A stretch of DNA of 64,000 nucleotides from Saussurea involucrata (lineage: Eukaryota; Streptophyta; Magnoliopsida; Asterales; Asteraceae). Below are positions 11,405-22,316 of the stretch, one piece after another. The stretch lies in contig CM066315.1 of NCBI GenBank assembly GCA_033807775.1, positions 4,220,501-4,284,500 of the forward strand. The letters are read 5' to 3'. Each line of letters begins with the position of its first letter. The stretch's first letter is position 1. The position numbers and the translations under genes are program-made. The notes under the pieces were generated by a model that saw only the letters and a list, made by a program, of their open reading frames with translations, was not told the DNA's origin and did not search any database.

Positions 11405-14400
11405 TTAACTACGAGAAAAAGAAGTCTGACCTGCAAGAACGACGGCTAAGTTGGCTTGAGCATCAGCGTCGGAGTTTAAGTCCTTGGGGAAAGAATAAAA
11501 GAAGAGATTTCCAAAGATTAACAACCATAAAACGAAGAATGAATAAAAAGCACGTATTCGATTAAAAACTAAACAAACAACCCAAAATGGTTGTACCCTT
11601 AAGACATGATTGATCTTGAAAAAGAGAAACTGATCTTTCAAGTTCTTAGCTTCTTCATACCACTTGATAATGTTTTCGTGTCTCGCCCTCCATAGACCTT
11701 GAATCTGTACCAAATAAGTTTTCTTTTTAGTCCAACCATGTTTTGCTGCAATAAGATGGTAAACCAGATGGTTTTCAGCATATGCCACAGTTTAAGGAAA
11801 TAAGGGCAGATTATGTGAGAGAAAAAAAATGTGAATCATAGCCACAAGATGGAAGAAATCATCCCATATAAAAAACTTGTGGCCCATGTCTAGAGAAAAT
11901 TAGACTGGGACCGGACAAGACTGAGTGGGACAAAAATGCATTTTTCTGCCCCACCAAACTAAGTGGAAACAAAACCAGGGAGATAAGACAAGCTTGGTAA
12001 ATTACTAAACTGCCCATGTAAGATTAAAAACCCTAAAACCTTCCACAATTCTTTTACCCGCCTACCTCATTATCCGTCCAGTCTTGTCAGCGTACCAAAC
12101 AGACCCCTAGGTACAATATTCCCTGAATGTCGTTGATAAGCTGGTGCTTAAGCCGCATAGTGATAAAAGGGCATCGTAGAGAGAAGTTTGCATCTTTCCC
12201 ACCCTAAAGGGGCTGTTTGGTTGTTTTTTCATTAAGTCTCTAATGAATAAAGTTGTGAGAAGGTTTTTGTTTGGGAGAGTTTTTCCATAGATGGAAGGAG
12301 CTTGTTTTTTAATTGAGAGGGGCAGGTTCAGAAGGGAGAAAAAAAAAACTTGGCTTTCTGCATAAAGCTCCCTCTAGAAGCTTACTGAATAAGCCACTTT
12401 CTATATCATTAAGCCACTACCAAGCAGTTATGTATAACTGACTAAATAAGCTCCGAGTCCCATTAAGCTAATTAAGCTGGCAAGCTGCTAACAAACATCC
12501 CCTTAAAGATTGAAGCTTTATTGAATTTGGCAAAATACCATTTAATTATATCATGATATAAGAAGAAATGAAGATATCGTTTTCGATCCCATTTATTTGA
12601 TACGGAAAGAAATCAAAACAAGACCCACAAAATGAGGAAACGAAGAAAATAGCACGAGGCACCTGCATGCAAACGAGTTTGGAGTCGCCAAAAACATGTA
12701 TACTTGTGAATCCCTTGCTAAGAGCATATCTCAACCCCAAAATCATAGCTCGATATTCAGCAACATTATTAGTTGCTACACCCAAACCTTCACGCAATCT
12801 ACAAAACTACAAGAAAGAGGCTGAACGGTTAATGATCATAAGAAAAGAAACGTAAAGAGCCCAAAAAGATTGTGGGGTATATACCAAATTTCCATCTGCA
12901 GTTCGTAGCACGGCTCCTGCCCCAGATTGTCCTGGATTTCCTTTACATGCACCATCAAACTCAAGAATACAAGCACGCTGTCAATTAACACCAGATTAAT
13001 TAGGTCACGAAACAGTAAACGTACAGCAAAAATTATGTCATGTTCAAATGAGAACTGTAAGGGTGCCTTTGGTATCCAGACAGAACAGTTGTTCAGCGTT
13101 TAGTAAGACATAACTGGACAGGAAAGAACATGTAAAATGACCAATTTACCCCTAATGAGTTGTTTATATATTTTGATTAATTTATGTAATTTATTAAATT
13201 ATAATAAAATACTAGAAGTCTCCTCGCGCAATGCAGCGCGATATATCTCGATTTTAATGTTCTAATTTATTTTAATGTGTGGTTTTAAGAAAACGGTCAT
13301 GTTTTTTTATAAATTTGTTTAAAGAATGACGTTTTTTAAGGAGTTCATGATTTGAGGATTTGAAAATGGTTAGAGATAAGGATTAATTAATAAAAGTCCA
13401 CGATTTAAGGATTTGAAGGTTGTTAGAGATAAGTATTAATCAAGTAATTAGCATTAAAAACGGTACATAAAGCTTCATTAGTTGTTTTTAAGAGATTTTA
13501 AGTAATTAGCATTATATAGCAGTACTTGAAGTTTTAAGGGTTGTTTTTAAGAGTTTTTCATAAATGCTTTATAATATAGTATAGATATTTTTATAACAAA
13601 ATATATCATTAGAAATTTTTCGTCAAAACAATTAAAATGACAACAAAATAAAAGGTTAATGTAGATTACAATTTTTATATATTTATTATTAATATTTAAT
13701 AAATTACCAAACTATAAAAATAATATTTTGAGGACAGTAAATTGAAAGTTTGAACAACATAAAATATAATAAATAAAATTTAAAAAATGAAAAATGTAAA
13801 GAGGGAGACACATTTGATGTTTTAGAAGATAATTATGTTTTATTTTAAAGTTATATTGGTAAAATATAGGTATGTTCCACCTTGTTCCAGAGGTGGGGGT
13901 GGAACACACCTGTTAGTGTCTGTTCCACTTCCACTTCCACATAAATGTCCTGCCAAACGTGTTCAGTAATCCAAGTAATCCATGTCCAGTGTACCAAACC
14001 CACCCTAAATATTCTGAGAACCTAGGAACAAATTATTCATGAATAATGAAAATGCATGATGATTATTCAGGGTTATTCATCATGAATAATACATGAAATA
14101 GTTGGTTCTCAAAATATTTATGGTTCTCGTTTGAACTCTCCTCTAGACATATAATAATTAAAATGTTGTGTGCTGCAGCCATTAACATGATACATCAACT
14201 TACCCCAGTTTGCGACCCCAAAACTTCCTGATATGTTCTTTCTGATTCGCCAATGGAAACATGTGGTTGCTGCACAGAATAGATAATTAAATTGCCAGTT
14301 AGGTTGCCAAAGCTATCTAGTTTACATTCAGGTCACAGTGCATCTTACTCTTACCTGAAAAGGGCATGGGATAAGTCTTCCAAATAGCTCTTCTCTCAAA

Positions 14401-15550
14401 TCTTTAGCTCTGATGGAATAAAGAGCATCTTTAAGCCCACGAGAGACCAAATATTCCTCGGTTTCCTTGGGCATGGCGTTACCTTTGTACACACTAACAG
14501 GAGGATCACATACCTATCAAGGAAACACACACACGAAAATCTCTTAGAACGTGAGAAAAAGTGAATGTATCCTTATATTGTTTCTCACTTGATCCTGACT
14601 ATATATATATACACAAACACAAGACTACAAGAGTTGGGTTCCGGTGAGAAGTGCCAAATTTGGTGAGAAGCGTGAGAAGTGGTTATCAACATTTGGATGA
14701 GAAATGGACGAACATTAGGATGAGATGCATCAGATAATGAGATCCCTTTTAAGCCGCAATTCATGGGAGGGTATTTGATTAAAATTGAACGGTTTAAAAG
14801 TACTTCTCACACTTCTCACCAAAATTGGCACTTCTCATGTGATCCCATGCCTATACACAATACATACATAGAGGGAGTTTACAAACAAATCTTAACCGTC
14901 CGTCTAACCTGATGAATATCTGGTTCTATAAACATTTATATCATTTCCTAATCTAACGCAATGATCATGATAACAAATGAACCTTATCATCTACCATATA
15001 TATCTCGATCATAATGAATGAACTCCGAGCATCTTCCCTAAATATCTTAGATGTTTCCTAATATAAGCGTTGATAACATAAATGTACAAAAAGAGCATAG
15101 CATAGATATAGATATTGTTCATACAAAACTTAATGAATTCATGGCTAACAATCACAAAACTCATAAACCCTAAACTAACTTACAGTAGACAAAAAGGTAG
15201 AAATTAAGGAAAATGAGATGATAAAAAGAGTATACCGAAGATCCAACTTGATTCTGACAGTCAATTAAGTTTTTGTAAACACCGACAAGATCCCCTTTCC
15301 GTACAACAAAAAAAGCATTCTTCTCTTCCTCCATTATCGCCGCCGGTTTACAAGCTTTCTTCCGCCGCTTAGACTTAACAACACCGGCGGTTTCAACAGA
15401 ACAGAAGCACCGAGCACGAAGCCTCGTTGAAATGAACTCGTAATTTTTAACAGATTTCAACGCAGCACGATCGAATGTTCTTCTCGATGTGAAATTGGTG
15501 ACTCCGTAGAACGAAAACCTCACATTCGTCCTTGCAAATAAAGAGTTCAT
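11405..15550 (-). CDS. RNase H1-like protein with N-terminal hybrid-binding domain (organelle-targeted)
   Basis: Seven minus-strand exons join in phase 0: 15550-15236, 14513-14355, 14269-14204, 12977-12885, 12806-12663, 11704-11597 and 11482-11405. They total 963 nt and encode 320 residues. The basic, Ser- and Arg-rich first 60 residues suggest a plastid or mitochondrial transit peptide. Next comes an RNase H1 N-terminal domain (AFFVVRKGDLVGVYKNLIDC), then a linker, then the RNase H fold. Catalytic acids are visible: Asp in EFDGACKGNPG, Glu in NNVAEYRAM, Asp in VFGDSKLV and Asp in NSDADAQAN. Plant RNase H1 proteins remove RNA from RNA-DNA hybrids, and in Arabidopsis three relatives go to nucleus, mitochondrion and plastid. 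I cannot assign which one this is. The last exon reads through a possible donor to a stop at 11405, so the extreme C-terminus is less certain. A nested insertion begins about 220 bp upstream of the ATG. Confidence 0.85.
11890..12114. mobile_element. Tourist-like MITE remnant in RNase H intron 6-5 region
   Basis: This belongs to the GGTACGCAGACAG family. The right end (CTTGTCAGCGTACCAAACAGACCCC) and inner blocks (GACTGAGTGGGACAAAAATGCA) match the copy at 50495-51105. The left end is eroded and no clear target duplication was found. It lies in the intron between exons 5 and 6. Confidence 0.5.
12208..12503. mobile_element. Tourist-like MITE in RNase H intron 5
   Basis: TAA duplications lie at 12205-12207 and 12504-12506. 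Ends are AGGGGCTGTTTGG and the complement of AACAAACATCCCCT. The interior contains CATTAAG-type short repeats like the copy at 7016-7297. Confidence 0.65.
13061..14005. mobile_element. Tourist-like MITE in RNase H intron 3, split by a Helitron
   Basis: TAA duplications lie at 13058-13060 and 14006-14008. Ends are GGGTGCCTTTGGTATCCAGACAG and the complement of CCAGTGTACCAAACCCACCC. A 374-bp Helitron (13212-13585) lies inside, so the MITE inserted first. Confidence 0.7.
13212..13585 (-). mobile_element. Mini-Helitron nested in a MITE
   Basis: On the minus strand it starts TCTATACTATATTATAAAGC after an A (complement of 13586). It ends in CTAG at 13215-13212 before a T. The terminal hairpin CGCGCTGCATTGCGCG covers 13240-13225. 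At 374 bp it has no coding capacity. Ends match the Helitrons at 293 and 61622. Confidence 0.75.
14633..14855. mobile_element. Inverted-repeat element in RNase H intron 1
   Basis: The left end GGGTTCCGGTGAGAAGTGCC pairs with right-end blocks 'cacttctcaccaaaattggcacttctcatg'. A close relative is at about 48512-48735 in intron 1 of the YY1-type gene. A TATATATATA tract precedes it. Related ends (GGTTC...GAGAAGTG) occur in the palindrome-array elements at 53-59 kb. Confidence 0.6.
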
Positions 15551-15863
15551 CGCCAGTAGCTTCTTCCCCCAAATCGTCTACAGATTTTCTGCAACAATAG
15601 ATTCTTCTTATCACCAACTTGAAATCTTTGCATCTATATTGTTATACTTTAACGAAAAGAAATGGATTCAGTAAGATGAAATACCCAATGTAATTGCTCC
15701 ATTACTGTGAGATTTGTTGCAGTTCTGCTACTACGCTGAGACCCAAAAACCCACAATTACAGCTCTCATGTCCTTGGGGGGTGTTTGGGATTGCTTTTTG
15801 TTTGCTCCTAAAGCTATTTTTAGGGGTGCTTGGGATTGCTTATTTAAAACCACTTGGTCTTAT
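15551..15863. promoter_or_regulatory. Remaining proximal promoter region of the RNase H gene
   Basis: Only about 220 bp separate the RNase H start codon from the first transposon-derived sequence (GGGGGGTGTTTGGGATTGC at about 15775). No exact TATA box or transcription start can be named. From 15773 the sequence belongs to an outer inverted-repeat element. Confidence 0.35.
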
Positions 15864-16835
15864 TTTTTTAAAGGAGTAAAGTTTAGTTTTGGTCCCTGAG
15901 GTATGTTGATTTCAACGGTTTTCGTCCCTAAAGTTCATTTTTGCCAAAAACACCCTGACGTTTGACAACTCGCAATAGATTTCGTCCCTTGACTTAACGG
16001 CCGTTATTTTTTTATGTTAACTCCAATTAAATGAAGGGTATTTTAGTCATTTCAATTGTTTTCTTAAGTTTTTTGTTTTTATAAAACCTATCAAACCCTA
16101 AGGACCAACTATGTAATTATCTCTATAAAACCTACCTGACACCCATCCTTCCTTCACCCAAGTACCAAAAACCGGCGACTCCACCGGTGATACCTCCGGC
16201 GACACCTCCGGTCGGTTCTGTTTGGCTTCCAAAAACCCATCTCACGGTGCCCCCTTCTCTCTACCAAACTCTCGATGAAAAGACATCCTATCCACACCCG
16301 AATCGCATCCCCCAATCCCCAATGTTCACGTCGACCACCACCATCTCTCCTGTCGATTTCTGGCCTAATCGACCACCTCCCTGCCTATCTATTGACCTGC
16401 AACTCCGCCCTCCCTTCCGATTTTCTCGACCACGCAGGCGTCCCACCAAGCAAACCAAGAAGAAAAAACAAAAACTAAGGTAGGTGTTGCATTGGCCAGG
16501 GAGGGATTCGGTGTTGCTGTGGACTCGTGAGAAAACCCACGGGCCCCAATCGATGTTGGAGGATGGTGCAGATGGGTGGTGCGGCCGTGGTTGTGTGTGA
16601 AATCGAGAGATGGAGAGAAGAGAAATTCGAAAAGGGTTTTGTGGTTGTGGAATCGAGATGTGTGGGTGTACTCGGGAGAAATTAGGGTTCTGGTTTGAAG
16701 ACCGATAGAGAGAGGTACGAGAGTGAGAGAGTGAGTATTCGTAGGTCGCCGCCGGTGGTTGCTGATGGCGGCTACCGGCTGTGGTTGGTCGATTAGGGCA
16801 GAAAATCGATAGGGTAGAGAAGAGACGAGAGTGAG

Positions 16836-18477
16836 TGTAACGACCCAAATCCCATAACATACATCATAATACATAACATTCATACATAACATTGATTTAC
16901 AACAAAAGTTACATAACAAACCAAGTACGGTCTCATTAGTCTTGACATTACAAAATATATGAAAGCTTCCTAATCAACATCCAACAAAAGCTTCCTATAC
17001 TTCATCCTCTCCTGTCGATCCTTAACCTGGAAAACATATTTTTGAAAACAAAATGAGGGTTAGACCAAACGGGTCTAGTGAGTTAATCTCGGTCCTTTCC
17101 AAAATCATTATCAAACCTTTTATGTAAATCCTTTGTATCAAAATAGTTTAGATAAACCTTTCGTAAAATATAAACATACCACACGTATTTAAATACCAAT
17201 CCAGACTCGTGCATCGTGTACATCTCATTCACCTTATTCCTCCACAAATGGCCATATTAGTTGGTAGCAAGCCAACTAATAAATCAACAACCGGTCCGCT
17301 CACCGGAACCCGGCTACCTGTCGGTCCGCACACCGGAACCCGACTACTCACCGGTCCGCACACCGGAACCCGGCTACACACCGGTCCGCACACCGGAACC
17401 CGGCAACAAGTGCACTCGTGTAGTGCAAAGCTTATATAAATACAATACATATCTCATTACATCATATTGTCATTTATATACACATAATCATATTCCTACC
17501 ACATAATCATCTCATATATATATACACATATATATGTATTCCAGTTCAAAAACGTTTTAAAGCAAAACTCACCTTGAATGCTTAAAATACGCTTCCAAGC
17601 CTTTCTCCGAGCTATCCGATCCTTTATCCAAATACCTCAGAATCTGAAACCATTTACATACAAATATCTCCTTACCAACTTATGTATAAGACTTACTAGC
17701 AGGTTATGGACTCTAGATACATCTACATAACTTTTATCCTCAAAATTTACCCAAACAGCCAAGTTATCCGGAAACCTCAAAGTATCCGGACAACTTTCCG
17801 GACAATACAAGGAATCCGGACAACACGAGGAATCCGGACACCACAGACTAATCCGGACAACAAAGGAATCCGGATGCCATCCGGACTCTAGATCATCCGG
17901 AAACCATCAATCGAATCGTCCGGACTCTATCAATAACTTACCCGGACACTACCCAAGAATCTACCCGGACACATTCAACAAAACTATCCGGACACCTTCA
18001 TACTGCGTCCGGATACCTCTGTCGGTTTCATCATTTTCGACCCAGAATTAACAGAGATCACTACTGGAAGTGTAATCGGTTATTCTACTCCGATAGAAAC
18101 TATCTAAACACATTTACAAACACAAAATACAAAGCAACATACCTCAAATTCACTTCCAAAAGTACCAAGTTGAATCCCTAGCTTTACTTCTTCTCTTTTC
18201 TTCTTTTGCTCTCAATACACACACTCACACACTGAAATTCTGGATATTTAGCTGATATGAAAATATCAGAAAACTAAAAGGGTATTATCTACATATATTT
18301 ACCATTTCCACCCCTAAACTCCTCACTAATAACTAATACACCTTTAATTTATCCTTTGGTCAAACTTTTACCCTTTAAACTTATAAACCCTCCTAAACTT
18401 ACCCTAACATCAATTATAAAGAAAATAAACTTAACGGAACTAGAATTTAAATTAACGGATTTACCCGGGGTATTACA
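16836..18477 (-). repeat. 3' LTR of the GAG-only element
   Basis: The plus strand starts TGTAACGACCC and ends GGGTATTACA. It holds a roughly 27-bp tandem repeat (about 17290-17405, core CACCGGAACCCGRCTAC) and an irregular array of ATCCGGACA-type motifs (about 17765-18025). These regions give spurious repetitive open frames. Confidence 0.85.
17290..17405. repeat. 27-bp tandem repeat inside the LTR
   Basis: Four copies of a unit containing CCGGTCCGCACACCGGAACC lie head to tail. The same array is present in the other LTR at about 20669-20784 with one extra base change, so it was copied as part of the LTR. Confidence 0.8.
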
Positions 18478-18495
18478 TCATCTCCCCCTTAAAAG
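18478..18495 (-). promoter_or_regulatory. Polypurine tract of the GAG-only element
   Basis: On the minus strand the sequence AAGGGGGAGATGA directly precedes the 3' LTR start TGTAATACCCC. Its position and composition fit the plus-strand priming site used in reverse transcription. Confidence 0.8.
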
Positions 18496-18699
18496 AATTC
18501 CGTCCCGGAATTCGGTTAAGCGAAAAGGTATGAATACTTAGTTTCCACTACTACCTCGAACTCAATCAAAACCATAGGAACTAACTAAATAGCCACCCCA
18601 CACCCACCTATATCTCTAACACAGATAAGCAACAAAGGCACGGAAATATCAATAACCATGTTGCACCGAAGTCAGATAACGCCTTATCACGTATAGAGT

Positions 18700-19953
18700 T
18701 TATAGAAATATACCTGTAACCTCATCAGGACTTTCTTCCACCTCTTGTTCCGTCATCTGAAAAACTCGACCCTTTGCTTTCGGTACCTCCGGCCCGTGTT
18801 CCTCTCCCGGTCTACCACTCGTTGGTCTTACCGTCATACTACTCTGCTGTGCTTTCCATTGCGGACAATCTGCCTGAATATGATCCGGGGAATTGCAAAC
18901 GAAACATAATCGAGTTACTCGACAGTCTCTAACTATGTGACCAGTCTTTCCACATTTGTAACAACTTCGGGAATCCACATAACAGTTTCCTTGATGCACA
19001 CGGTTGCATTTTAGACATGGTCTTTCAACTGGTCTGAAAGGTGAATAACTATCAAACCCCGGGGATTCATATTCTTCCGAATCGTACATCGTTTCTTCCA
19101 GTTTTCTTTTCCCAGCACTCTTATCACCAACGTCTCTCCGGTTATCATGTTCCACATTTTCCGCGGCATCCACTGCGGCTGAGAAGGTATCGGGTCCTCT
19201 TGCAGTCACTAGCTTTCTAATTTCTGCATTTAATCCAAAAATAAACCTTTCCATCTTTAGAGCCTCCGTGGCAACATAGTACTCTGCAAAGCGAGACTTC
19301 TCCAGAAAGAGAGCGGTGTAATCCCTAACCGATAAACTTCGCTGGTGTAGGTTCATGAACTCCTCTTCCAATTGTCTAACTGCTGCTTGAGAACAAAACT
19401 GTCCTTTGAATGCTGTTGTGAATTCGTCCCAAGTAAAAGTAGAGTATACATCCGATCTTGTGGAATCAATGTGAGCTTCCCACCAGTACAGAGCTTCTGC
19501 CTTCAACATCGCCGTTCCGTATAATACTCTGTCCTCATCCGCACACTTACTGGTCTTGAAGATGGCTTCTATTTCTTTTAACCATCTCATTGCCTTCACT
19601 GGGTCTCTATCTCCTGAGTAAGTTGGAGGTCTACAGTTTAAGAACATCTTGTAATCACACCTTCTTGACACTGGTATGACCGTAGGTGTAATGGGCATTT
19701 CGTCTTCCAAACCAGGATCTGGTGTTTCAGTATGACGAGCTTGGTCGAACATAGTCTGGATATTTGCTTGAAGTCTTCCCATCTCCGCCATCAGATCGTT
19801 TCTTGTAATAAACTCCGTACCTTGCCCCTGAACTCTACCTCCGGTTCTGCCCCTACCTCTTTCTCTTCCTCTTCCCCTTGTCCCGACTGTTGGATTCGTT
19901 CTATTAGGATTTCTTCCTCCCTCTCTAGTCGTATTTCTAGTACCGCTTGCCAT
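18700..19953 (-). CDS. Retrotransposon GAG polyprotein with two CCHC zinc knuckles
   Basis: An uninterrupted frame of 417 residues starts at the ATG 19953-19951. The N-terminus is Arg/Gly-rich (GRGRERGRGRTGGR). The middle is a retrotransposon-gag capsid domain (about residues 100-260, with YWWEAHI, FTTAFKGQF and LRDYT-like SVRDYTALF motifs). Two zinc knuckles follow: CYKCGKTGHIVRDC and CFVCNSPDHIQADC. Gag packages the element's RNA into cytoplasmic particles. The frame ends at a TAA exactly where the aspartic protease normally starts (VTGIFL, then stop). Just beyond it, another frame still resembles the start of a protease, with DFGA where DSGA or DTGA is usual. So the element lost protease, reverse transcriptase and integrase but kept gag intact. 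This suggests gag may still be under selection or simply young. Confidence 0.9.
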   Translation of the reverse strand: MASGTRNTTREGGRNPNRTNPTVGTRGRGRERGRGRTGGRVQGQGTEFITRNDLMAEMGRLQANIQTMFDQARHTETPDPGLEDEMPITPTVIPVSRRCDYKMFLNCRPPTYSGDRDPVKAMRWLKEIEAIFKTSKCADEDRVLYGTAMLKAEALYWWEAHIDSTRSDVYSTFTWDEFTTAFKGQFCSQAAVRQLEEEFMNLHQRSLSVRDYTALFLEKSRFAEYYVATEALKMERFIFGLNAEIRKLVTARGPDTFSAAVDAAENVEHDNRRDVGDKSAGKRKLEETMYDSEEYESPGFDSYSPFRPVERPCLKCNRVHQGNCYVDSRSCYKCGKTGHIVRDCRVTRLCFVCNSPDHIQADCPQWKAQQSSMTVRPTSGRPGEEHGPEVPKAKGRVFQMTEQEVEESPDEVTGIFL

Positions 19954-20200
19954 TCTGTAGATTCAGACAAGATTAATATACACATAAGCACATACCCCAT
20001 ATAATAAGGTATCCCAGTCCAAACATGCACCTGTAAGATCACAATTACACTGGCCAGGTGTAATCTGAAATTACCTTACATGATGTTCTTTCTACCTTTT
20101 ATACTTAGCATCCCAAGGTTCTAATATATCAAGGACATCCTACTTCACATGCAGTTTAAGTCTAGGTACGGGTACAAATACCTAAATCTCTTAAACTAGG

Positions 20201-20212
20201 GCTCTGATACCA
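20201..20212 (-). promoter_or_regulatory. Primer binding site (initiator tRNA-Met type)
   Basis: The minus strand reads TGGTATCAGAGC two bases inside the 5' LTR. This matches the 3' end of initiator methionine tRNA, the usual primer of plant Ty3 and Ty1 elements. Confidence 0.9.
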
Positions 20213-20214
20213 TT

Positions 20215-21856
20215 AGTAACGACCCAAATCCCATAACATACATCATAATACATAACATTCATACATAACATTGATTTACAACAAAAGTTACATAACAAAC
20301 CAAGTACGGTCTCATTAGTCTTGACATTACAAAATATATGAAAGCTTCCTAATCAACATCCAACAAAAGCTTCCTATACTTCATCCTCTCATGCCGATCC
20401 TTAACCTGGAAAACATATTTTTGAAAACAAAATGAGGGTTAGACCAAACGGGTCTAGTGAGTTAATCCCGGTCCTTTCCAAAATCATTATCAAACCTTTT
20501 ATGTAAATCCTTTGTATCAAAATAGTTTAGATAAACCTTTCGTAAAATATAAACATACCACACGTATTTAAATACCAATCCAGACTCGTGCATCGTGTAC
20601 ATCTCATTCACCTTATTCCTCCACAAATGGCCATATTAGTTGGTAGCAAGCCAACTAATAAATCAACAACCGGTCCGCTCACCGGAACCCGGCTACCTGT
20701 CGGTCCGCACACCGGAACCCGACTACTCACCGGTCCGCACACCGGAACCCGGCTACACACCGGTCCACACACCGGAACCCGGCAACAAGTGCACTCGTGT
20801 AGTGCAAAGCTTATATAAATACAATACATATCTCATTACATCATATTGTCATTTATATACACATAATCATATTCCTACCACATAATCATCTCATATATAT
20901 ATACACATATATATGTATTCCAGTTCAAAAACGTTTTAAAGCAAAACTCACCTTGAATGCTTAAAATACGCTTCCAAGCCTTTCTCCGAGCTATCCGATC
21001 CTTTATCCAAATACCTCAGAATCTGAAACCATTTACATATAAATATCTCCTTACCAACTTATGTATAAGACTTACTAGCAGGTTATGGACTCTAGATACA
21101 TCTACATAACTTTTATCCTCAAAATTTACCCAAACAGCCAAGTTATCCGGAAACCTCAAAGTATCCGGACAACTTTCCGGACAATACAAGGAATCCGGAC
21201 AACACGAGGAATCCGGACACCACAGACTAATCCGGACAACAAAGGAATCCGGATGCCATCCGGACTCTAGATCATCCGGAAACCATCAATCGAATCGTCC
21301 GGACTCTATCAATAACTTACCCGGACACTACCCAAGAATCTACCCGGACACATTCAACAAAACTATCCGGACACCTTCATACTGCGTCCGGACACCTCTG
21401 TCGGTTTCATCATTTTCGACCCAGAATTAACAGAGATCACTACTGGAAGTGTAATCGGTTATTCTACTCCGATAGAAACTATCTAAACACATTTACAAAC
21501 ACAAAATACAAAGCAACATACCTCAAATTCACTTCCAAAAGTACCAAGTTGAATCCCTAGCTTTACTTCTTCTCTTTTCTTCTTTTGCTCTCAATACACA
21601 CACTCACACACTGAAATTCTGGATATTTAGCTGATATGAAAATATCAGAAAACTAAAAGGGTATTATCTACATATATTTACCATTTCCACCCCTAAACTC
21701 CTCACTAATAACTAATACACCTTTAATTTATCCTTTGGTCAAACTTTTACCCTTTAAACTTATAAACCCTCCTAAACTTACCCTAACATCAATTATAAAG
21801 AAAATAAACTTAACGGAACTAGAATTTAAATTAACGGATTTACCCGGGGTATTACA
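20215..21856 (-). repeat. 5' LTR of the GAG-only element
   Basis: It is the same length as the partner at 16836-18477 and nearly identical. Its inner edge reads AGTAACG rather than TGTAACG, one of the few differences. The 27-bp array is at about 20669-20784. Confidence 0.85.
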
Positions 21857-22316
21857 GTGAGAGAGAGAGACCTCTGGTCTGGTTGGTCGCCGGTGGTGTG
21901 GCAGCGGTGCGACAGGTAGGATATGGCCGGCGGTGAGGGTGGCTGTGGTGTGCCGGCGAAAAAGACCGGATATGGGATTATTGCCGGATAAGATGACCCA
22001 AAGAAATTTACAGTTTTGGCCCCTGAAATCAAAAAGAAAATTATAGTTTGGCCCCTTGTCTTTGATTTTCTATTAATATCTATAAATATATAATTTTATT
22101 TTTAATAGAAAATAACATGAATGTTTAAAATGACTAAAATACCCTTCATTTAATTGGATTTAACAGAAAAAAATAACGGTCGTTAGGTCGAGGGACGAAA
22201 ATCGTTGCGAGTTGTCAAACGTCAGGGTGTTTTTGGCAAAAATGAACTTTAGGGACGAAAACCGTTGAAATCAACATACCTTAGGGACCAAAACTGAAGT
22301 TTACTCTTTTTTAAAG

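Larger units (their letters stand above)
16836..21856 (-). mobile_element. GAG-only LTR retrotransposon (Ty3-type, TR-GAG-like)
   Basis: Two 1642-bp LTRs flank a 1.74-kb interior containing one intact gag gene and no polymerase. The target duplication GTGAG is at 16831-16835 and 21857-21861. The element reads on the minus strand: 5' LTR 20215-21856, primer site 20201-20212, gag 19953-18700, polypurine tract 18495-18478, 3' LTR 16836-18477. The two LTRs differ at only about seven or eight positions by eye, so insertion was recent. Elements with this organisation have been described as TR-GAGs and must borrow reverse transcriptase and integrase from related elements. Confidence 0.85.
15874..22306. 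mobile_element. Non-autonomous Mutator-like element with long inverted repeats
   Basis: Terminal inverted repeats of about 180 bp (15874-16058 and 22127-22306) start GAGTAAA and include GGTCCCT, ACCGTTGAAATCAACATACC-type and AACGTCAGGGTGTTTTTGGC blocks. The 10-bp target duplication TTTTTTAAAG is at 15864-15873 and 22307-22316, which fits Mutator-like elements (9-11 bp). The interior, 16059-16830 and 21862-22126, is unusually GC-rich for the window and looks like captured genic DNA (CCGGCGACTCCACCGG and similar). I could not identify a source gene. No transposase is present. An LTR element splits it at 16836-21856. Confidence 0.7.

Noticed and set aside
11141..11588. MITE covering the last RNase H exon
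   Set aside because: GGGTTGTTT at 11145 and AAACAACCC at about 11575 are inverted, but only about 9 bp match and there is no target duplication.
16288..16919. Two long overlapping minus-strand frames next to the LTR
   Set aside because: They cross the Mutator-like interior and run into the LTR start, with low-complexity His/Ser/Pro content and no family motif.
17209..17506. Repetitive frames with TGTRL or PEPGYxPVRTPEPG units
   Set aside because: They come from the 27-bp tandem repeat in the LTR and recur in the other LTR. No start context or family supports them.
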